12,203 nt of DNA from an uncultured bacterium (GTDB lineage Bacteria; Bacillota; Clostridia; TANB77; CAG-508): the NCBI GenBank assembly GCA_905215845.1, contig CAJMRU010000015.1, forward strand, positions 1-12,203. Direction: 5' to 3'. How positions within the stretch are numbered: position 1 is the first letter of the stretch; every line of letters begins with the position of its first letter. A program made the position numbers and the translations under genes. The notes below the pieces were generated by a model. The model made no database searches. It was not told where the DNA came from and saw nothing but the letters and a program-made list of their open reading frames with translations. This document shows positions 1-6,508 of the stretch, piece by piece.

Positions 1-29
1 AAAATAAAAAATAAAGAAAGGATTAAAAT

Positions 30-566
30 ATGGAATTAGTAGATATTGTAGATGAAAATAATAATTTAACAGGTCAAGTTGAAGAAAGATGGACAGCATA
101 TGAGAAAGGATTGTGGAGAAGAACAGTTTCATGTTGGATTATGAACGAAAAAGGAGAAGTCCTTTTACAAAAGAGAGCGGGAGAAAAAAAGAGAAATCCT
201 AATAAATGGGCAAAGACTGGTGGACAAGTAGATAGTGGAGAAACAGTAGGAGAAGCAATATTTAGAGAAGTAAAAGAAGAACTAGGAATTGAAATTCCTA
301 AAGAGCAAATTGAAATTGACAGTATTTATAAAAGTGATGATAAAAATAGACGTTTTGCATATAATTATATATTTGTAGTAAATTACAAAATAGAAGATTA
401 TATATTACAAAAAGAAGAAGTGGCAGATGTTAAATATTTTACAATAGAAGAATTAGAGGAAATTAGAAAAAATAAAGATTTGAATTATACTTTTTGCAAC
501 TGGCCTAGTGATAATTTTGAAAGAGAAATTAATAAACTAAAAAGTAAAAGAAGAGAGATTTTATAG
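30..566 (+). CDS. Nudix hydrolase, isopentenyl-diphosphate isomerase-like (Idi/YfcD type)
   Basis: A 178-residue Nudix-fold protein. The complete Nudix box is visible at about residues 65-87: G, five residues, E, seven residues, then REVKEELGI, matching Gx5Ex7REUxEExGU, so the metal-binding glutamates are present. The N-terminus (LVDIVDENNNLTGQVEER, then GLWRRTVSCWI and VLLQKRA) resembles the Idi/YfcD-type branch, whose members hydrolyse nucleoside-diphosphate-linked substrates or are uncharacterised; the substrate cannot be read here. The start follows a GAAAGGA ribosome binding site with about 7 nt spacing. The protein is probably cytoplasmic, with no signal peptide or membrane segment. It lies outside the putative mobile element, upstream of the broken amidase, and so probably belongs to the host chromosome. 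It is not closely similar to the second Nudix protein of the window at 3988-4689. Confidence 0.88.
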   Translation: MELVDIVDENNNLTGQVEERWTAYEKGLWRRTVSCWIMNEKGEVLLQKRAGEKKRNPNKWAKTGGQVDSGETVGEAIFREVKEELGIEIPKEQIEIDSIYKSDDKNRRFAYNYIFVVNYKIEDYILQKEEVADVKYFTIEELEEIRKNKDLNYTFCNWPSDNFEREINKLKSKRREIL

Positions 567-614
567 GATAAATATTAATTAGAAAAGTAAAATATGATGA
601 TATAGTTAAATAAT

Positions 615-645
615 TTGTAATTAAAACAAAACAAAAGCATACTAT
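615..645 (+). promoter_or_regulatory. Weak candidate promoter for the amidase gene
   Basis: TTGTAA at 615-620 and TACTAT at 640-645 are separated by 19 bp, longer than the ideal 17. They lie about 30 bp upstream of the amidase start. In DNA this AT-rich such matches arise by chance, so this is a weak call. Confidence 0.25.
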
Positions 646-678
646 ATAAAGAGATAAAAAGGAAGAGGTATGCAAATT

Positions 679-870
679 ATGAAAAGAATAGCTATAATAT
701 TAGCTACAATAATGATAGGAGTGTTAGTAGGAACAACTCAAACAAAAGAAAATAAAGAAAGAAATATAGGAGATGCAGTACAAGTCAGTACTTCACCAGT
801 GTCTAGTAAAGTAGTAGTATTAGATGCAGGACATGGAAAGCCAGATGGAGGGGGGCGCTTACTGCATTAA
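679..870 (+). pseudogene. cwlD: CwlD-like N-acetylmuramoyl-L-alanine amidase, 5' fragment cut by insertion
   Basis: N-terminal piece of a zinc-dependent Amidase_3 enzyme, the family that cleaves the amide between muramic acid and the stem peptide; CwlD acts in spore cortex maturation. Residues 2-18 (KRIAIILATIMIGVLVG) form an N-terminal membrane anchor or signal segment. After a linker comes KVVVLDAGHGKPDGG, the conserved first strand with the first zinc-binding His. Homology stops there: the frame reads four unrelated residues and ends at TAA 868-870, and the remaining ~170 residues with the other zinc ligands are missing. I chose ATG 679 over the in-frame ATG 670 because the AAGGAAGAGG ribosome binding site (659-668) abuts 670 but is 10 nt from 679. 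The 3' part is not in the window, which fits insertion of the element that starts here. It could instead be the N-terminus of another Amidase_3 member. Confidence 0.75.
847..867. other. Candidate left attachment junction (attL)
   Basis: Codons up to GAT GGA GG still fit the conserved amidase motif (LDAGHGKPDGG). From the following GGGCGCTTACTGCAT onward nothing fits. TnpX/TndX-type serine recombinases cross over at a two-base core, often GA or GG, and both are present here. The exact crossover cannot be placed without the right junction or an empty site. Confidence 0.45.
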
Positions 871-901
871 TCAAAAAAGTAACGATTCCTTTATAGGAAA
901 T

Positions 902-935
902 AATTGCAGATGTAAAAGTTTGCAATTTTTTTTAT
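902..935 (+). terminator. Weak rho-independent terminator-like hairpin
   Basis: AATTGCA (902-908) pairs with TGCAATT (921-927) around a 12-nt loop and runs into a T-rich tract to about 933. The stem is AT-rich and weak. It could stop the transcript of the truncated amidase just inside the element, insulating the cargo. Confidence 0.4.
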
Positions 936-941
936 TGTATA

Positions 942-983
942 GGAAAAATCATCTTTTATCTTGACCCTATATAAGATTTTTCC
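942..983. repeat. Inverted repeat near the left element end
   Basis: GGAAAAATC at 942-950 is perfectly inverted as GATTTTTCC at 975-983, with TATA-rich flanks that extend the symmetry except for one extra G. The 24-bp centre is not symmetric. It lies about 90 bp inside the inferred left end, where recombinase or regulator binding sites are common, but no function is shown. Confidence 0.5.
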
Positions 984-1214
984 GTATACAACAAGAAAAA
1001 GTTACCTTTAAAAAGATTCACGATAGCCTTTCTGGTGTAGTTTTGCTACTTTTCTTATTTCTGTTAAAAATAAAAAGACTTGATGATAAAATAAGAAAAA
1101 ATGAAAAAGATTATGGATGCCATCAGAAATATTGATAAATAATAAATTATGTGATAAAGAAAAATAATATTATCTATGATTATATATTTAAGTAAAGATA
1201 AAGGGGATTGTTTT
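984..1214. other. Non-coding stretch, no supported gene
   Basis: I see no reading frame with a credible ribosome binding site on either strand. A 13-codon frame at 1101-1142 lacks a Shine-Dalgarno sequence. A small GTAG/CTAC hairpin (1037-1049) followed by a T-rich tract is too short to call. With 871-983 and 1215-1378 this makes up the roughly 500-bp leader region between the element end and the cargo operon. Confidence 0.6.
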
Positions 1215-1280
1215 GCAACTAATAATTATTGTTGAATTTGTCATAGCAAACTAATAATAAGGAAACAAAATTTGTCAAAA
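1215..1280. repeat. Imperfect tandem repeat upstream of the operon promoter
   Basis: Two adjacent copies of about 31-35 bp. Copy 1 (1215-1245) starts GCAACTAATAAT and contains AATTTGTCA (1235-1243). Copy 2 (1246-1280) starts GCAAACTAATAAT and contains AATTTGTCA (1269-1277). The second copy ends 13 bp before the -35 box. The placement suggests a binding site for a regulator acting on the cargo promoter; no such regulator is encoded in the window. Confidence 0.55.
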
Positions 1281-1293
1281 ACTACCAAAATTC

Positions 1294-1322
1294 TTTACAT
1301 ATAAGAACTAAAATGATATAAT
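1294..1322 (+). promoter_or_regulatory. Sigma-A promoter of the cargo operon
   Basis: TTTACA (-35, 1294-1299) and a perfect TATAAT (-10, 1317-1322) are separated by exactly 17 bp. Transcription should start near 1329, giving a leader of about 50 nt before the first gene, which has AAGGAGG (1365-1371) 7 nt before its ATG. This is the best promoter in the window. The seven genes that follow are closely spaced with no obvious internal terminator. Confidence 0.8.
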
Positions 1323-1378
1323 ATTAGCACGAAAGATAAGAAATGATAGAGATATTTGAATAATAAGGAGGAAAAATT

Positions 1379-2515
1379 ATGGTTGATTACATAGCAGCAG
1401 TTTCTTGGATAATAAATAATGATTGCAATTTAAGATGTAAACACTGTTATCCAGAATCAGGACCAGAATTTAGAGATGAAAAGATATTATCAAAAGACGA
1501 AATAAGAAAAATGGCCGAATCTATAAAAACTATTAATCCTGATATGATTTTTATTTCTGGTGGAGAACCATTTATGTGTCCGAACTTATTTGAATATTTA
1601 GAGGAAGCTAAGAAAATTGCCAAAAAAGAAATGTCAATGTGTACAAACGGTCTTTTTATGACAGAAGAAGATGCAAAAAGATTAAAAGATGTTGGAATGA
1701 ATTGCGTATCTATGAGTGTGTGTAATCCAATTCCTGAAAAAGAAGATGCTTTTTGAGGAGGAAAAGATATAATAGAAAAAGTCAAATTAGCTGCAAAAAG
1801 ATTAAAAGATGTTGGAATTTATGTGACAATTGATATGACAATAACAAACTATAATAAAGAATATTTGGAAGAATTTGTTGAATTAGCAAGTGAAATGTGT
1901 GCAGATGTAATTAATTTTAAAAGGTTTAGACCTATGGGAAGAGGAGAGAATAATAAATGGCTAACTTTGACATCGGAAGAAAATAAAAGAGCATTATTAG
2001 AAATTTTCAATATGGCTATTAATAGACCTAATTTAAGAATAAGAGTAGAAGATCCATTATATGCTCTTATTATAGAATCAGAGAGAAAAAAACATAATAA
2101 AAAATTACCTGAATATATGAAAAAAGATGTAGAACAACAAGATACATTAATTCCAAATTTGCAAATTTGTAATAGTGTGTCAAAAACAGATAAAAATGGA
2201 TTGAAAAGATATTGGGGCTGTAGTGCAGGAATTGAATGGGTAGGAATAGATCATGAAGGAAATGTTAGCCCATGTCCATTATTAGGATATACAGGTGTAA
2301 AACTTGGAAATGTAAAAGAAAAAAAATTAATAGATATTTTAAATCAATCAGAAGAAATGAAAAAATTAAGAGAACATTCTTCTGACTGTAAGTATAATTC
2401 TATTTGTGGAGGATGTAGAACAGATGCGTATATTGCAACTAATGATATTTTAGGAAAGGATCCGATGTGCTTAATGAATACTCATCAATGTTACAGATGT
2501 AATAAGGAAGGGTAA
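1379..2515 (+). pseudogene. Radical SAM/SPASM-domain protein interrupted by an in-frame UGA (codon 126)
   Basis: First gene of the operon; 378 codons if the UGA at 1754-1756 is read through. The two open parts (1379-1756 and from 1757 on) are in the same frame and make one continuous radical SAM enzyme. C16, C20 and C23 (CNLRCKHC) would hold the SAM-cleaving 4Fe-4S cluster, followed by SGGEP. The C-terminal SPASM-type region has about ten cysteines, including CSAG, CPLL, CGGCRTDAYIATND and a final CYRC, which should bind auxiliary clusters. The C-terminal pattern resembles PqqE, NirJ and AhbC/AhbD proteins, which modify peptides or tetrapyrroles; the substrate here is unknown. The UGA follows DAF and precedes GG, where relatives often read D-x-F-R-G, so one AGA or CGA to TGA change would explain it. 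Alternatives are selenocysteine, readthrough, a split protein or a sequencing error. GAGGAGG (1755-1761) follows the stop, but no normal start codon is near; the GTG at 1823 has no good ribosome binding site. Confidence 0.8.
1672..1818 (+). repeat. 27-bp perfect direct repeat flanking the UGA codon
   Basis: The 27 bases at 1672-1698 recur exactly at 1792-1818, offset by 120 bp or 40 codons, so both copies are in the same frame and encode AKRLKDVG. The copies lie before and after the UGA at 1754-1756. Both fall at the end of a predicted helix leading into a barrel strand of the radical SAM fold. Confidence 0.9.
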
Positions 2516-2517
2516 AT

Positions 2518-3981
2518 ATGGATAAAAATGTATTGAATAGGAAAAATAGAGGCTATGCCGAAAAAATATTTGATGAAGTTATCAATTTAGGAATAGAGTT
2601 TAAATTAAAAGATGAGGTTGTACTTAAAAAAGTTGATTTTGAAAAAATTCAAAATCAATTGTGTCAATTACCAGAAGAAGGAAAAAGTATGGAAGATATT
2701 ATTAAAGAAATAAAGGAAGATATTTTACCATATTGTACTAATTTCTCATCTAATAATTTTATGGGTTTTCCAGATGCAGGTAATTCTATTGCAGGAATTT
2801 CTGGTGCATTATTAACCGATTTTTTACAACAAAATTTAATAAACTCTAGTTTCTGTGCACCAATAGGTACATATATAGAAATTGCATTCATACAATGGCT
2901 GAGAAGAATTGTAGGATATAGAAATAAAAAGAATATAAAAAATATATGGGATGTCGGAGGGATTATAACTTATGGTGGGACAGGTAGTAATGCAATAGCA
3001 ATGTTATTAGCGAGAGAAAATCATAAAAAGAATACTATGAAAGAAGGAATCAAAAAACCAGAAGAGTTTAAAGTTATCATACCAAAAGGAATAGGTCATT
3101 ATAGTATAAAAAGTAGTTTGATGTGGATAGGATGTGGAGATAATGTATTAGAAGTTCCAACACAGAATTATAAGTATGATTTAACAGAATTAGAGAAAAC
3201 AATTAAAGAAAATGCTGGAAAAGTAATGGCTGTTGTTGCATATGTTGGTGATAGTCGAAGTATGACAATAGATAATTTAGAAAAAGTAGTTGATATTGTA
3301 AAAAAATATGATGAAAATATTTGGCTTCATGCAGATGCTTGTCATGGTTTTTCGTTAGGTTTTAGTGAAAAATTGAAAGAAAAAATTAAAGGCATAGAAA
3401 AATTTGATAGCATTTCTACAGATCCACATAAGGTTTTAATGACACCATATACAGTTAGTGCATTACTTTTAAAAAATAGTGAAAATTTAAAATTAATAAC
3501 TACAACATCAGACTTAATTATGCAAGAACCATTTGCATTTGGGCAAGTAACACCATTTATCGGCTCAAAAAGTTGGATATCATTTAAAGTATGGTGCGTA
3601 ATAAAAAATATTGGAGTAAAAAACATTGGAAAGATAATAGAAAAAAGACATGAAATGGCTAAAGAATTTGCTAAAAAATTAATAAAAAATGGGTTTATAG
3701 TGCTAAATGATGTTGATATAAATTCAGTTATGTTTATGTATGCACCAAGTGGTTACTCTGTTGATAAGATTAATGAGATAAATAAAACAATAAAAAAAAT
3801 AATGGATGAAGATGGAAAGTTTTTCTTGCATCAATTTTCGATTAATGACGATAATGGAAGGATAAAACAAGGAGAAACTTTATATCCATTAAGATATATG
3901 TCAGGTAATGATAATATAACAGAAGAAAATCAAGATGATTTAATTGGATATATCAAAAATATAATAAAAAATAGGAGGTAA
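2518..3981 (+). CDS. Group II PLP-dependent amino-acid decarboxylase
   Basis: A 487-residue fold-type I PLP enzyme of the pyridoxal-dependent decarboxylase family (aromatic amino acid, tyrosine, glutamate and aspartate decarboxylases), normal in length. Visible landmarks in order: FSSNNFMGFPDAGNS near residue 80 (family N-terminal motif), GGTGSNAIAMLLARE (phosphate-binding region), HADACHG with D273 that should contact the PLP ring nitrogen, and STDPHKVL with K305 as the Schiff-base lysine. It should decarboxylate an amino acid or related substrate to the amine; the side chain it accepts cannot be read from sequence. It starts 2 nt after the radical SAM stop, with AAGGAAGGG overlapping the end of that gene, so the two are translationally linked. 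It is probably cytoplasmic. Some family members carry out decarboxylation-dependent oxidative deamination, so a plain decarboxylase is not certain. Confidence 0.88.
   Translation: MDKNVLNRKNRGYAEKIFDEVINLGIEFKLKDEVVLKKVDFEKIQNQLCQLPEEGKSMEDIIKEIKEDILPYCTNFSSNNFMGFPDAGNSIAGISGALLTDFLQQNLINSSFCAPIGTYIEIAFIQWLRRIVGYRNKKNIKNIWDVGGIITYGGTGSNAIAMLLARENHKKNTMKEGIKKPEEFKVIIPKGIGHYSIKSSLMWIGCGDNVLEVPTQNYKYDLTELEKTIKENAGKVMAVVAYVGDSRSMTIDNLEKVVDIVKKYDENIWLHADACHGFSLGFSEKLKEKIKGIEKFDSISTDPHKVLMTPYTVSALLLKNSENLKLITTTSDLIMQEPFAFGQVTPFIGSKSWISFKVWCVIKNIGVKNIGKIIEKRHEMAKEFAKKLIKNGFIVLNDVDINSVMFMYAPSGYSVDKINEINKTIKKIMDEDGKFFLHQFSINDDNGRIKQGETLYPLRYMSGNDNITEENQDDLIGYIKNIIKNRR
3973..3979 (+). promoter_or_regulatory. 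Ribosome binding site that sets a TTG start
   Basis: AGGAGGT at 3973-3979 overlaps the stop of the decarboxylase gene (TAA 3979-3981) and lies 8 nt before TTG 3988. No ATG or GTG stands at a comparable distance in that frame, so the downstream gene very probably starts at TTG. Confidence 0.75.
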
Positions 3982-3987
3982 AGTCCT

Positions 3988-4689
3988 TTGTGTTTAGATA
4001 TTAACGAGTATGCAAATAAATTTTATAATCAATATATTGATTCAGAATTTCAAATCAACCAAGGTGCTAGTGTTTTACTAATAAAAAATAACAGAATTTA
4101 TTTTGCTTTGGCCAAGGAAAAATCTTGGAAATATATAAAAAAAGAACCTGTTATTAAGTTCACAGGTATTGGTGGAACAAGAGAAAAGGAAGAAAAAATA
4201 GAAAAAACATTAGAAAGAGAATTAAAAGAGGAAGTTAATATAGATATAAAAGATTTGAAATTTCCTAATATAGAAAATACGATTATTGTAAAGAATACAG
4301 AAAGTAACTCGACCATTAAATTTCAAGATACTTTAAACTATAATCCGTTATATATAGTTGAATATAAATTGCCATTAAGAGATGATATTAACATTACTGG
4401 AAAAAAATACTCATGTTTGCAATTATTTGTTTATATAGCAAAAGTAAACGATAATACAAATATTAAACCAGTAGAGAATGATAATATAACAGGAATAATA
4501 AGTGCAAATGGTCAAGAATTAGAAAAATATCTTGAAGGCAATTGTAGAGTTAATGATACAAATATTATATGGAAAAGTAAATATAAAAACTTAAAAAATA
4601 TAATAATAAACCCTAAATTTACACCTCAAGGAATAAAGGGAGCTGGATATAAATTAGAAGATTTATTAAATTTTGTGAAAGGAGTTTAA
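3988..4689 (+). CDS. Nudix-domain hydrolase with variant Nudix box
   Basis: A 233-residue protein starting at TTG. Its N-terminal half has a Nudix box at residues 63-85: GTREKEEKIEKTLERELKEEVNI fits Gx5Ex7REUxEExGU except that N84 replaces the last glycine. The catalytic R77-E78 and E81-E82 are kept, so metal-dependent cleavage of a nucleoside-diphosphate or other pyrophosphate bond is plausible. About 140 residues follow the box, much longer than a minimal Nudix domain; this part contains long beta-rich stretches (NTIIVKNTES, QLFVYIAKVND) and I do not recognise it as a separate domain. The gene sits between a decarboxylase and a nucleotidyltransferase fusion in the same operon, so it may trim a nucleotidylated intermediate or cleanse a toxic by-product. 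Substrate unknown; probably cytoplasmic. Confidence 0.8.
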   Translation: MCLDINEYANKFYNQYIDSEFQINQGASVLLIKNNRIYFALAKEKSWKYIKKEPVIKFTGIGGTREKEEKIEKTLERELKEEVNIDIKDLKFPNIENTIIVKNTESNSTIKFQDTLNYNPLYIVEYKLPLRDDINITGKKYSCLQLFVYIAKVNDNTNIKPVENDNITGIISANGQELEKYLEGNCRVNDTNIIWKSKYKNLKNIIINPKFTPQGIKGAGYKLEDLLNFVKGV

Positions 4690-4692
4690 TAT

Positions 4693-6495
4693 ATGGTGAA
4701 TTTAACTAAAAAAATAGGTGAATTATCTAAAAAATATGCACAAGAGGTGAATAAAATTTTTCCAGACGAAGAACCTATAGTCTTGTTATATGGTTCTTCA
4801 GTTGAAGGCGTTGAGAATAGTGATTTAGATGTATGTGCAATATTACATAATTATAATAGAGAAGATGAGAAGAAAATTAAAGATATAACTGTTAAATTTC
4901 ATATTGATAATAATATGAAAATTGACAATGAAGTACCATTTGAAAGTAAAGCAATTTATTCTTATTTTGATATAGAGAAAATGTTAATGAAACCTCCTTT
5001 CCAGATTTTTAGAAGAAAATTTTATATTCCAGAAATAGAGAAGTCAGAAGAATTTTTATCTTCTATTAATGTGAAATATAGATTGTTATTATATGCTTTA
5101 ACAGCTAATTCAATTGTCATATCTGGAAATGAAAAAATATTAGAAAATTATAGAGATAGAGCATGGGATGTAATAATAAGAGTCATGTTTTCATACACAG
5201 CTAATAGATTTGTAACAATAAGTCAATTTGTAGATAATTTATGCAAAAATCCTTTTACTGGAGCAGAAGGAGAAGATTTTTTAGGATATAAAAAAGAATA
5301 TAAAAATTTATATGAGCATTTATTGAAATATACAAAAGAATATTTTGAAAAAAATGTAAGAATTGGAAATATGATAAAGAACAAAAATAAATATTGTTGT
5401 GAAGAAACATGGATAAAGAAATCTATATTAATTGCGGATTCAAATAATTTTGAAAATGTTGATATTGATTTAAGAGAATATCCAAAAATGGGAGGTTATG
5501 ATTTCTCGGAAAATGCTAATCCACTTGGACCTACAGAGAAGGTTCAACAGGCACTAAAACAATGTTCAGGATATATTAATGTTTATTCAGATTATAAAAA
5601 TATCGAAATTAACAATGACTTAGCAGAATTTTTTAAAGTAAATATAGAAAATATAGCAATAGCAAACGGATCACTTGAAGCTATATATGCGTTACCAAGA
5701 TTTCTAGATAGTTCAAAAGCTACAGTAATAGCTCCAACATATTGGGGATATTCAGCAGGGTTAGAAGTATTAGGAAAGAAATACAATAAAATTACATTAA
5801 ACAAAGAGTTAGATTATGATTTAGAACAGATTGATAGAGCAGCTAAAGAATCAACAATGATGTTTATTTGTAATCCTAATAATCCTACATCATCTTATAT
5901 ATATAAAAAGGATTTATTAAAAATTATAAAAGAAAATAAAAATTGCCATTTTATAATAGATGAATCACATCTATTACTTCATGATAATTTTTTTTGTGAG
6001 ACATTAAGTAAAGATGTAGAAGAATTAAAAAATGTTTCAATAGTATATTCATTATCTAAATTATTTAGTGTTGCAGGATTAAGAGTTGGAGCATTAATTT
6101 CTAATAGTGAGGTCATTGAAAAATATAAGAAGTGGCAAATACCATATTCATTAAACACAATGTCACAAGTAATATTTCCTGTTTGTTTGAAAGATAAGAA
6201 ATTTGTTGAAAAAACAAGGAAAGATATACATTTACTTGTCAAAGAATTAGAAGATGAATTAAATAAATTTGATTGGTTAGAAGTAAAACCTAGTATTACT
6301 AATTTTATAATTTGTAAAATAAAAAGAGGAATTACAGCTGTAGATTTAGCAGAAAAATTACAAGAAGATGGAATATATATAAGAGAATTATCAAATTCAT
6401 ATTCTGAAATTAATGGAGAATGGATTAGAATTTCTGTTAATAGGAGAGAATTTAATAAAATATTAATTGATAAGCTAAAAAGTTATAACATATAA
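4693..6495 (+). CDS. Fusion: pol-beta-type nucleotidyltransferase + HisC/CobD-like PLP aminotransferase
   Basis: A 600-residue two-domain protein. The N-terminal part, about 1-250, has the nucleotidyltransferase signature VLLYGSSVEGVENSDLD: G34-S35 and metal-binding D44/D46, with a possible third carboxylate in KIDNEVPFE (76-84). It is followed by a helical region. From about 260 a fold-type I aminotransferase begins: SENANPLGPTEKV, NGSLEAI, APTYWGY, CNPNNPTS, DESH and SLSKLFSVAGLRVG with K456 as the PLP lysine and the downstream Arg that usually grips the substrate carboxylate or phosphate. This half resembles histidinol-phosphate aminotransferase and CobD (threonine-phosphate decarboxylase). 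The ATG has AAAGGAG with 8 nt spacing and follows the Nudix gene by 3 nt. The fusion suggests successive steps on one intermediate: NMP transfer to a hydroxyl or phosphate, plus transamination or decarboxylation. Whether the second half transaminates or decarboxylates cannot be decided here. Confidence 0.85.
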   Translation: MVNLTKKIGELSKKYAQEVNKIFPDEEPIVLLYGSSVEGVENSDLDVCAILHNYNREDEKKIKDITVKFHIDNNMKIDNEVPFESKAIYSYFDIEKMLMKPPFQIFRRKFYIPEIEKSEEFLSSINVKYRLLLYALTANSIVISGNEKILENYRDRAWDVIIRVMFSYTANRFVTISQFVDNLCKNPFTGAEGEDFLGYKKEYKNLYEHLLKYTKEYFEKNVRIGNMIKNKNKYCCEETWIKKSILIADSNNFENVDIDLREYPKMGGYDFSENANPLGPTEKVQQALKQCSGYINVYSDYKNIEINNDLAEFFKVNIENIAIANGSLEAIYALPRFLDSSKATVIAPTYWGYSAGLEVLGKKYNKITLNKELDYDLEQIDRAAKESTMMFICNPNNPTSSYIYKKDLLKIIKENKNCHFIIDESHLLLHDNFFCETLSKDVEELKNVSIVYSLSKLFSVAGLRVGALISNSEVIEKYKKWQIPYSLNTMSQVIFPVCLKDKKFVEKTRKDIHLLVKELEDELNKFDWLEVKPSITNFIICKIKRGITAVDLAEKLQEDGIYIRELSNSYSEINGEWIRISVNRREFNKILIDKLKSYNI

Positions 6496-6508
6496 TAGTA
6501 GGTGGAAA

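Noticed and set aside
1037..1060. Terminator at the GTAG/CTAC hairpin
   Set aside because: A four-base-pair stem is too short, and the following T tract is interrupted.
871..1378. RiPP precursor peptide for the radical SAM enzymes
   Set aside because: Only a 13-codon frame (1101-1142) without a ribosome binding site was found; no leader-core peptide is seen here or in 10048-10590.
1754..1756. UGA read as tryptophan by an altered genetic code
   Set aside because: Tryptophan is TGG throughout the other genes, and no other gene has an internal UGA; a reassigned code would show many. The UGA at 10045 is used as a normal stop.
1447..1785. Minus-strand open frame of 112 codons across the radical SAM gene
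   Set aside because: It mirrors a gene with clear radical SAM motifs and has no ribosome binding site or recognisable protein; the other minus-strand frames are the same kind of shadow.
1823..2515. Separate gene starting at GTG 1823
   Set aside because: No ribosome binding site precedes the GTG, and the frame continues the radical SAM fold from upstream, so it is the second part of one interrupted gene.
1379..2515. Heme d1 or alternative heme enzyme (NirJ/AhbC/AhbD)
   Set aside because: The SPASM-like C-terminus is similar, but no other tetrapyrrole gene is nearby and the first part does not decide it; only the superfamily call is safe.
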